Of a stretch of DNA of 64,000 nucleotides, positions 59,501 through 64,000 are shown piece after piece. The notes beneath the pieces are model-generated. The model ran no database searches and was not told the origin of the DNA. It saw only the letters and a program-made list of their open reading frames with translations. Within the stretch, counting starts at the first letter, position 1. Each line of letters begins with the position of its first letter. The DNA comes from Andalucia godoyi (taxonomy: Eukaryota; Discoba; Jakobea; Jakobida; Andaluciidae). Location: the NCBI GenBank assembly GCA_009859145.1, contig VRVR01000039.1, positions 131,909-195,908 of the forward strand. Reading direction: 5' to 3'. Both the position numbers and the translations under genes were made by a program.

Positions 59501-60914
59501 AATACGCATAGTTGGGGAACAAGTCAGCAGCAAATTGGTGCTGGATCCTCGAGCAGTTTGGGCAAAACGGAAGATTTCTCACGGACCCTGCAGGGCATTC
59601 CACGACAAACGGCACATCAGCTTCTGCACGCCACGTCTTCGTGGATCGATCAAAGGTATACTCGATGTAAGAAGTTCCCAAAACGTCGTACACCCTGTAC
59701 GCGGCGGTGCAAAGTGCATTCGCGTAGTGGAATTGTTCAATGCCGCGCACACTGCTTATGGCATACAATGATCCGCGCTGGCTGACCAAAGATGGAGACC
59801 AGGGCACATATTGAGGATAGCTGTTACTTGAAATCATTACATTGCGATTGTTCGAAACGGCTTGATCGAAGATTGCCTGCAGGTTTTCAGATGATTCAAA
59901 AGTCTTCCTTCCAACCTGCTTCTGCTGATTTGCAGAGTCAAACGGCAGATACATCGCTTCGTAGATGTCATTCGCTATGGAATGTATTTTGAGCGGGATC
60001 AACGTCCTCCTCACGGCACTCACACTGACCGTTATTGTCAGATTGTTTGTCAATTGATAAGCGTCATTCGACGCCGGGTCTAGAGGAAGCGAGGCGTTGA
60101 ATGAAAATGCCGTATCTGTACCATTCCAGATAGCAGAATACATCGTATTCAACTCCAACAAAGAGACGTTGTAATCCATGTACCACAAACAACCCTGAAT
60201 TCCTGCTGTGGCGCACTCCCCTAAAGAGCTGGTGACGGAATACTGTTGGACTGGTCTGTTTGCAATGTATTGAAGCGGCGGATCGGGCAACACGACCGGC
60301 GGTTTCCGCAGCGACTGTGGATACAACGAGCACGACCGTGAAGATTGAGATTGCGTGGGCTTGGGCAGATTCGCGACCGCGGCATCAAATCCTCCTGAGG
60401 AGTAAAAGTAATGGTACCGCGTGGGGATATTGTACACTTCCACTGCATTTCGAAGTATAAAGAATCGCGAAGAAACGTGAAGCAGAAATGAAGACGCTCC
60501 AGAAATTCCAGTAAACGTCATGTTGATGTGCATCGCACCGAAGCTGCTTGGCTGCGAGGACGCGGACAACAATGTTGGCAGCAAACGTGCTGCCGAAACA
60601 GTGTTGACCAGATATGCAGCCGAGTCTCCTCCAAAGGTGTCAAGAAACATCCCTGCGTCTGCAGAAAAGAACGGAACGAGACATCCTGCAACATCGGTTG
60701 GAACACAAGCACCTAATGAACCAATTAACAGTACATTGCTCGAAGCAAAACCAAGTGTTATAGTAAACGAGGATCCTGAGATCAGCGTGCCACTTTCAGG
60801 AAATACCGAAGGAGAAAAGCACTGCCGCACACTGATGCTTTTCAATGCTCCGCCCTGTGGAACGAGTTGAAACGCCCACAACGCAGTCAAAGCAAAGCAC
60901 GCCAAGAAATTCAT
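50589..60914 (-). CDS. Giant type I membrane protein with about four tandem HAP2/GCS1-like ectodomains
   Basis: A single 3441-aa exon with signal peptide (1-23), a huge N-glycosylated ectodomain, one membrane segment (about 3272-3297, LFWLALLAIFMFVLSICLMLLLYIW) followed by KRK, and a 145-aa tail with a Cys cluster (CSCGADGKFVCFGCG, about 3325-3355). The ectodomain is about four divergent units of roughly 775 residues. Units 1, 2 and 4 carry CP.G.xRNxxC..C (about 437, 1224, 2709), then a YxVF-type strand. Next comes the HAP2-GCS1 signature: VPK..F..GCHGIGMD..........FC..P..SC (about 556-600, 1336-1380, 2830-2872). All four then have a domain-III-like NxG...G.F....C sequence (about 691, 1465, 2190, 2985). 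Unit 3 has lost the first two motifs. HAP2 is the eukaryotic gamete-fusion protein and is normally one ectodomain. The domain assignment is by eye; whether this protein fuses membranes is unknown. It is convergent with the dynein-2 gene, 149 bp away. Confidence 0.7.
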   Translation of the reverse strand: MNFLACFALTALWAFQLVPQGGALKSISVRQCFSPSVFPESGTLISGSSFTITLGFASSNVLLIGSLGACVPTDVAGCLVPFFSADAGMFLDTFGGDSAAYLVNTVSAARLLPTLLSASSQPSSFGAMHINMTFTGISGASSFLLHVSSRFFILRNAVEVYNIPTRYHYFYSSGGFDAAVANLPKPTQSQSSRSCSLYPQSLRKPPVVLPDPPLQYIANRPVQQYSVTSSLGECATAGIQGCLWYMDYNVSLLELNTMYSAIWNGTDTAFSFNASLPLDPASNDAYQLTNNLTITVSVSAVRRTLIPLKIHSIANDIYEAMYLPFDSANQQKQVGRKTFESSENLQAIFDQAVSNNRNVMISSNSYPQYVPWSPSLVSQRGSLYAISSVRGIEQFHYANALCTAAYRVYDVLGTSYIEYTFDRSTKTWRAEADVPFVVECPAGSVRNLPFCPNCSRIQHQFAADLFPNYAYFDMDVSNAIPSKAVSVSLVCASCADLQNVESLSVMSSSQSSSANVVGEVIRLLHDPSLTVNLSPLENYRFFSGIANSAAKPVDTSLFYLVPKSLFASGCHGIGMDVSTLRSQANFCDQPVHSCFRDVFSMLERNSSLSFWNLVPQNDSLCPSTTDRTARAAFTYTPTASLRLDYKHRGNDPWVSVRVLGSSFGIKQPRCSTVAQSDVVLTPSRVKLQERTAMVSGSLYNSGNEAGLFNVSLACPNSGISARVPSTNDSAILLYLLPSQRSNFSFLLTASAGLSGWFECSLQAAVRPKPLWDPSLLTCQVERGTLSAFFLDNGYFIPELEAYQPTAPSLAPSTVLYMSLQRGYSVYSNILNEAPVITPSSGFVIQGTTVDVTVSFRGASSVYLSYVNRSSPALSVVWSALEDFTQSQSGLLQSLLAYAAYAKPAIYLRALNATSETIVSPTSIVTFPVVGNDLVLRFSNLPNNSFFQVISTDRFLSARTFGSVPIFETFPSVGYVYYVGAAAVTMLPIFDVPASTLFGIPSAGNASLTFASPCAASTSLCALRSPSSTMSAYFNESSIRNITLSGSFVLGDRTNPGKLVSWTAITDADGVEYELNGLITLSAFAPSTPKVTAAMTLQQYLTNTYEHVQSDIEFPPRNMYWSTERVYLDTPLNVIQSAWTNAAARFTLLRNGSVSSNRQFSRSSAYSGSLNASTIACSPTAGNVEAVMADGTIVRTFFARDSLRRTLSSTSCRWAVVPSDSQIRGVTCPRGSPRNAYCPYCDAVHHVLLSSSALGTYEVFSLGNPSISDEVSLNFSIAGPDIAIQYSKSANVTSSPINLGAGVDVRVSDVFGGISGLFADRYLMFPSSDYSSVLVSPFLQSRLVPKGLFHGKCGSVNIDYNSFWNQTEFCSKPFASCLENRLANVIANTSHWLSILPLWETLSSNTSRFSISNGLSIAFGQSDVPRNFSVNLPSSLLSFKEPSVDASFGASFSHGTSRGQQRTGVASVSVKNNGTAAGTFTAIANCSRGVSIVSQPGSATLLPLQTAIFNFSLEGILEEYGYQSCSFLVSVDRLPLWSATSKSRLLENAVSFPVFNGYFVPESEVIIERSNVVYSADAVLFVPRSRTVTAKVVSVPGSLLSATFNLTLTFISTNISIFCGDNAAELCLLSTFAYADDCLAWIRKVKAVYLFEAETNRTILPSDILNFENILPDLSLLFRSVNVSQTYFLVLSDALVEAQHGMFFSSSVHSVGVLDFLRHNVTRPTEYDRDSPLPLLESTHAAAQSPTVDAATGSPTPIDQPVWYFRNCTAQYTYHCGDVSSWNASQLIEMQFRVRRGSSDAPLTIQSIQDPVDLQVYALKNPISLTVSAPEYSTFEVPLAFVKRVGLEVAQQKHAFRNVSVSAGYDWIVVSRQFVDQLVHKASRGDDGWTLKVFNSSVSSFVPWVNVSDPLMSVDTSAIEFGIAYLTDFSWNMENSLLSCSAHLKYAVVPGEPSRYGWNLRLSFHEAPTCSPTELLSSSTYPLIQSYYGTYADVWQFDPTTGSLTSPYVLRMRGAFLSTVSNVIEDTASLIIGSNDTHFVRSSFGGFALSSVSALAYMPSPSGRYVLSMKNGDIRIAPSSAEPTLSGLVEQYLLQASMCSLPTDNMQFFAVASNSSLDPSIVFSNCGNCSVELRTAESVLQFKFPNPEIMNSSVLLRLQSLSFAVPVIGDAEVSTSFAVTDPVHGKSALYRVQLENLGFASGNFHMNTSCSQGISIVNSSVVDVVIPAASTGIFEVAVSSSAAFTGEIRCEVRSFELRKQRLWTDGVWEKQVNYAIYGYLYNGSFSEPAKPDDAPVDAKTNLGSATEFIAKRGISQQACSYFDLSVYRSGSVLNVSVEFSLSVEVALLTIENDGATGHAIGRYYLAADLLADCLLSSCVSLSSAGTDHRLLSMSANDSKLTASFHVSGAGGSANLRVSPVFVDMRSGELILPLSHPLTVPLSNVLSIVSLKTGQNCNSTGGIQPVEDDHEAAPVARGNDSHAFTIHWKSSRLFVSNYSFNGIYFEGESETETGHVPSASLAVFPNITSEDGFLSAQPIEIKTATVGYPSVSLRFRKTAIVTEFREWVAYIDNPAFFPSGADIALLADRNDVQQLFDAFLSHRSMFIVTIYDLSRNSFVPWTDSTAAGTSTVPLDVSSIEIMLKLSGVVFKAQITNTSSMETYFLALDRCASDAATICWFMSLMQSETLSQIGSDGAVTVKYGNASKFANKSCPSNAVRNQECLFCNRTFHWLKRDLGVVCEVFDIDIATDTLLRFGVELQILNHMYGTSPQYDSISLAVGAATASQPSLSTLYSIRLMNFSRPKLVSGWSDMHLFVCNLSTPAKHLDPSLRHRLLVVPKNASEERGCHGLMVDHTRFVESFSCSQPQGTCAGGMLASLLRNTSYDFSRFFNVSAADVHLTKSGDEVVVAVDNVSLSNFSISVGVQTSALRFHQPRISLSDSDPFRLITPASPSVASLSAIHTLVDQFPMASTSGCSLNVPSDSNAIFCISLRNAGERSGVFRVTADCGRFSSALMSHASDVAANQTVFFSFLLEVGTSLLFAEDVCSFSASIDSPSPLWSSADLALTQDNALVAAVEDGAFQQTCAPSSVPPEPFVIMTESQWVALNSSSGLIPVSSVKTIVWSESTWAVHNSVPEKNFTFSTKNAGEASASFASLIAKMVCEGKVQSQATITASQAGCNSTDCTFVGSVRAIGYYGNVSNITALPPVDCILSLRIPSPDRCWMQYGKSAVMSVSFSNLTVLSDVHTIPATQDSASLSACSSSFLVCTFGETLFWLALLAIFMFVLSICLMLLLYIWKRKTSRLYVTFDNDNSISKPVSGFKCSCGADGKFVCFGCGKNGEGRLFCGNEVCWNWEHSGILDASSHIPQQFGESAEMDLSLVPSLSDLERDHADGLVDVPLAAAEEVLLLVEQSGREDLLCDSDNEFDFGHISRLETLKFDEN

Positions 60915-61309
60915 TCTCCCATGAACAACTCTTGTCTATTTTGGCAAATTTGCAATTGTATGTGTGTATGTGTGTGTGTGCGTGTGTGTGCCAAGAACAT
61001 TGATAAGGAACTAAAGAAGCGAAAGGGAGGCGTCTCAAGGAAAAATTCTTCTCCTGAAACAATCTCTCGTAGGAGGCATCATCATTCCGAGAAAGGAAAA
61101 TTCGAGAATCTCAAGTGGCAAGTCCGCAACGGATGGGGAATATTTTTCTCCCCTTCTTGACTAGACAGGTTCTGGGCAATAGCACGGGCGCATGCTACCA
61201 AAAAAGAGGGGGAGGGGAGGGGAGGGGGGTCGGGTCGAAGGGGAGGAAAAAAAAGTGTCGAATGTCAACTATGTACCCTATAAACAGTATCATTATTGCG
61301 AGAAGAGAC
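60915..61309. other. Intergenic region with (TG)n and G-rich tract
   Basis: About 395 bp upstream of the HAP2-like gene contain a TG-type tract (60957-60988) directly before its start and a G-rich purine tract (61203-61250). No gene recognised. Confidence 0.5.
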
Positions 61310-62254
61310 TCACAGGCCCAAAGGTCTCGGAGTACGAAGAATTCGAGGATCGCTGCGGGAAGTACTGCCTTGCGTATTTTTAACGCGTATCTCTGCTTTT
61401 GAATTGGCAGCGTCCAAAAAGAGTTCCTGAACCGCACGGACCACCATGTCGCCCCGAGGAACGTCCAACATTGCCATGCACTTCTCGACGATCTGGATGG
61501 CACCCGAGTCGCTTGCGGCAACTCGTGTTGCAGCCTGAATTGCCACTAGCGCACTTTCCGGAGACTCGGCTCCAACAAGCACACAGACCTTCGCCACCCA
61601 CTCTTCCATGGCTCGCATCGGACCAAGCACACCCACAAGCCGCTCAATCGTCGGGATAATTTCCGACTCGGAGGACACACCCAACAGTGCTCGAAGCTTT
61701 TCCGCACTGATGACGTCGTTTCCAGGAGATGCAGCATTGATCGACAGAGTTTGACGCAACGATCCTACTTCTGAAAGCAGACTCTGTCGCGAGTGTTCGT
61801 ACATTTCCACAACCTGTCGCACGCTTGCTCCCCGCAAACTGGCCACCGTGGATGCAATTGCAGCCTCCTTCTTGCGAGCAGCAGCCTCTATCGCGCGCAG
61901 CTTTCCCCGCAGGAGCTCATTTTCTCTTGCAACTTCAGAAATCGTAGACCGAAGTACTCCTTCACGTTCTCGGCATATCTCAAGCTTTCGCTCCAGCGTC
62001 GCGCGGTCGTACTCGGTGGTCTTGTTCGACTTTGTACTCGGGGGCATTGTGCTCGTTCCAAGAAGATCAGGTCCAATAGGGCTCATAAGCAGATCTTCCG
62101 CGACCATAGCCTTCGCAGTCTTGCTCAGCTGGCGTTTGTGTGTCGTCGAAGGTGGAGTGGTACTGCTTTTGGAATGACTCCACTTCATACGGGCTTGGTC
62201 AGGCGAGGTGGACACCAAAGGGGATGCAGACAACGGCCGTGTGATGCTCAGCAT
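61310..62254 (-). CDS. Coiled-coil protein, possibly Cep70-like, 314 aa
   Basis: The ATG at 62254 is preferred; the frame extends 75 bases upstream only to a TTG. Residues 1-85 are Ser/Thr/Pro-rich with basic patches. A coiled coil covers about 85-180 (LERKLEICREREGVLRSTIS...). The helical C-terminal part has LLGVSSESEIIPTIERLVGV and a VLGPMRAMEEWVAKVCVLVG segment, which recalls the C-terminal domain of Cep70, a centrosome/basal-body protein. I hold this comparison weakly. The tail is basic (RSDPRILRTPRPLGL). A centriole or basal-body role is inferred only from that resemblance. Confidence 0.6.
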   Translation of the reverse strand: MLSITRPLSASPLVSTSPDQARMKWSHSKSSTTPPSTTHKRQLSKTAKAMVAEDLLMSPIGPDLLGTSTMPPSTKSNKTTEYDRATLERKLEICREREGVLRSTISEVARENELLRGKLRAIEAAARKKEAAIASTVASLRGASVRQVVEMYEHSRQSLLSEVGSLRQTLSINAASPGNDVISAEKLRALLGVSSESEIIPTIERLVGVLGPMRAMEEWVAKVCVLVGAESPESALVAIQAATRVAASDSGAIQIVEKCMAMLDVPRGDMVVRAVQELFLDAANSKAEIRVKNTQGSTSRSDPRILRTPRPLGL

Positions 62255-62466
62255 ATTTTGTTCTTGTTTTTTTGGATGTAACTTTTGTTTTTGCTGAAGG
62301 TAACGAAAGCAACTGATTCCGAAAAACAAATCTGGAAAACGAGGAAATAAAACGAAAAGAATAAAGTAAAAGGTTTCCTTGATTTTCCCGCCACCTCAGC
62401 GCGTGGAGGGATATCGAGGGTCGATTACAGCAGGGCGGCATCCACCAATACTCCTGCTGATCATCA

Positions 62467-62682
62467 TCATTTTGGATTTTGTGCAGAAGCACCGAGACTG
62501 TCTTGAATGACTGCAACCGCGGATAGCTCTGTTGAATACATCCGGCCCCTCTGAACAAGATGGCCTACCGTCTTTGCACTTTTGCCGGTCTTTGCTTGGA
62601 GTTGCGTTTTTCTTACCCTTTGAAGACCAAATCTAAAAAGAAAAGGAATAGACTTTATCGCGCGTGGATATGTAAGCAACAT
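62467..62682 (-). CDS. Possible small protein, 71 aa
   Basis: The ATG-started frame has a basic, hydrophobic N-terminus and a Ser/Ala-rich end (ELSAVAVIQDSLGASAQ). A GGTAAG donor-like sequence within it (about codon 22) leaves open that part is intronic. It lies about 210 bp upstream of the minus-strand coiled-coil gene. Family unknown. Confidence 0.25.
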   Translation of the reverse strand: MLLTYPRAIKSIPFLFRFGLQRVRKTQLQAKTGKSAKTVGHLVQRGRMYSTELSAVAVIQDSLGASAQNPK

Positions 62683-63471
62683 GGAGGTTCCAAGAACTGC
62701 TGTGAGATTTCTGTGTTGCAGGTGTTCAACTGCCAGAGAAAGCGTAGCGCCAGGGAAAGGGATCTCTGCCCAAGCTTGAGAAGATACCAGTTCTGAGCAA
62801 AGTGTGGATATCGGGAGAATTCCCAGTTTTCCTGGAGACGGTCAAGGATTACTCTTGTTTTCAAAAAAAGACAAGGATGACCGAGAGAGCACCTTGGAAA
62901 CTACAGACCAATCGGCTTGTTCTCTCATCACATGGAGATGCTGGGCTACTGCGCCAACCAGCCTCTCTTTCAACACTTTGAGTCTCACAAGGACCAGAGC
63001 GGAAGACCGTTTCTTCCGAACTTTCAAAAGGGATTTACTGATGCGTGTTCGTTCTTGGATATGTCACCGTCAACATCAAACTATCTTGAACGACACTCCA
63101 AACCACGTCAGTCGTTCTGGAGCCTGCGGCCGCGGAACTGGGGAAAACAAAGAATGTACGGACGAATCCAGCGCTAATGCTAGGCGATGAAGTGTGTTTG
63201 TGTTCTGTTGTGCATGAAACTCCAGTGTGTCTGTGCAGTACAAGCTCTGAGACCTCGTAGAGTTGTTGAAGTTACGTATCTCGTTATTGTGCACAACACA
63301 AACCAAGGCAGCACGATACAATGGAACGTGGATGACACAAACGATCCATTTGAAGTGCAACTGCAAAAAATAAAAGAAAAGAAAAGAGGTATTTATGATT
63401 TTCAAAGTAAATAGACACAACAGCAATTAAATGGAAAAGAAGCAACTGCGCAACCAGCGAGTCAGCGAGAA

Positions 63472-63474
<3 letters not shown>

Positions 63475-63509
<35 letters not shown>

Positions 63510-63518
63510 TGTGTGTGT
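63475..63518 (+). repeat. (GA)n(GT)n compound microsatellite
   Basis: About sixteen GA units are followed by six GT units. Confidence 0.95.
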
Positions 63519-63542
63519 ATGTGCGAGTGCAATGAAAGAAAA

Positions 63543-63725
63543 TTAGTCGTTTGATCCGGAGCTCTTCTTTCCGGAAATCAGTCCTTTGACCTTTCCAAAG
63601 CCCTTTTCGAGCGTCTGGGTGGCCTTCTTCGCGCCTTCTTTCGCAGCTAACCCCGCCTTGACCGCGCCCGCCTTGATCTTGTCTCCAAGGCCATGCTCAC
63701 CGCTTGCATTTGATCCACCCAGCAT
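63543..63725 (-). CDS. Tiny Lys/Ala/Gly-rich amphipathic protein, 60 aa
   Basis: The product has an 11-residue-like periodic pattern (KIKAGAVKAGLAAKEGAKKA) and a Gly/Ser-rich end. It is strongly helical-amphipathic and hydrophilic, with no Cys, Trp or signal peptide. Composition resembles LEA-type or synuclein-like small proteins that bind membranes or protect against drying. That is resemblance of composition only. The codon use and clean ATG-to-stop unit argue for a real gene. Confidence 0.55.
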   Translation of the reverse strand: MLGGSNASGEHGLGDKIKAGAVKAGLAAKEGAKKATQTLEKGFGKVKGLISGKKSSGSND

Positions 63726-64000
63726 GTTGCTAAACTATTTGTTCTTTTTCTTGCTTCCGTCCTTTAGGTTCGCAATAAGTACTAGACTCGTTCAGGAAAG
63801 AGCTGACCTTCAAAAGCAAAACCACACACACCCACACACCTCTCCACCGGGGTCACAATGTCAACAAAAGATCCACGCTTCAACTTTCTAGCATCACGTT
63901 GATGCCAAACGTTGCGAATCCCCCGCCAAAAAAACACCCCTTTTAAACCCAACATGCTGATAACAAAAAATTATTTCTTGAAAATATAAAGGATTGATTC
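63726..64000. other. Window end, no gene seen
   Basis: This presumably holds the promoter of the tiny minus-strand gene. It has a C/A-rich stretch (about 63818-63845) and AT-rich sequence at the end. Nothing else is recognised. Confidence 0.5.

Larger units (their letters stand above)
62255..63542. other. Unresolved region, possible multi-exon or decayed gene
   Basis: No single long ORF. On the plus strand, codon-like pieces in different frames occur at about 62737-62985 (a stretch reading KLEKIPVLSKVWISGEFPVF) and 62881-63177 (QPLFQHFESHKDQSGRPFLP). GTAAGC at 62671 and CAG acceptors at 62720 and 62737 would suit a short intron. On the minus strand, 62467-62682 is open from an ATG for 71 codons with a basic N-terminus resembling a mitochondrial presequence. 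I cannot decide between a small spliced gene and relics. A GA/GT dinucleotide tract lies at 63475-63518. Confidence 0.35.

Noticed and set aside
50589..60914. Alternative reading of the giant protein as a cadherin or Ig-repeat adhesin
   Set aside because: The repeat length (about 775 residues) is far too long for Ig or cadherin modules, and the cysteine signatures match the HAP2 core better; kept as a residual doubt in the confidence.
1..64000. CRISPR arrays, bacterial operons, phage or virus insertions
   Set aside because: No spaced direct repeats, no operon-like gene runs and no structural viral genes were seen. The tail-collar-like domain and Der are isolated features inside otherwise eukaryotic surroundings.

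Overview
This is eukaryotic nuclear DNA from an intron-poor, gene-dense, flagellated protist. Signs of this are long uninterrupted ORFs on both strands, two short GT-AG introns that can be placed exactly (116 and 158 bp), abundant microsatellites, and purely eukaryotic genes: IFT dynein heavy chain, WDR59/GATOR2, C9orf72-like DENN protein, TRAP-beta, XPC/Rad4 and mitoribosomal mS37. The lineage cannot be named from the sequence. There are no operons, no CRISPR array and no convincing tRNA gene.

Layout. At 0-5 kb are two unrecognised genes, a CIAO2/MIP18 gene (cytosolic Fe-S assembly) and a PIP5K-type lipid kinase. At 5.6-18 kb is a family of three type II membrane proteins: one giant complete member (2951 aa, Gly/Ser-rich beta-repeats, tail-collar-like C-terminus) and two shorter members that meet tail to tail at a rearrangement junction. 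One of these shares an identical 159-bp block with the giant gene. At 18-32 kb are housekeeping genes: WDR59, acyloxyacyl hydrolase (one intron), an unrecognised acidic protein, XPC/Rad4, a HAD deoxyribonucleotidase-like enzyme, a coiled-coil protein, mS37 and a C9orf72 orthologue. At 32.4-35.8 kb, two decayed Fanzor (eukaryotic TnpB-like RNA-guided nuclease) elements flank a bacterial-type double GTPase, Der/EngA. At 36-50.4 kb are TRAP-beta (SSR2) and cytoplasmic dynein-2 heavy chain (DYNC2H1, about 4346 aa, one intron).

At 50.6-60.9 kb, convergent to the dynein gene, lies a single-exon gene for a 3441-aa type I membrane protein. I read its ectodomain as about four tandem divergent copies of a HAP2/GCS1-like (gamete fusogen family) ectodomain, which would be an unusual architecture and is the most interesting object in the window. 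At 61-64 kb are a coiled-coil protein with a possible Cep70-like C-terminus, an unresolved region and a tiny Lys/Ala/Gly-rich protein.

The genes are not a functional cluster. Themes that recur are flagellum and cell surface (dynein-2, HAP2-like array, giant surface proteins), lysosome/nutrient signalling (WDR59, C9orf72-like, PIP5K) and mitochondrial translation (mS37, probably Der). The mobile-element part is small, with both Fanzor copies internally deleted.
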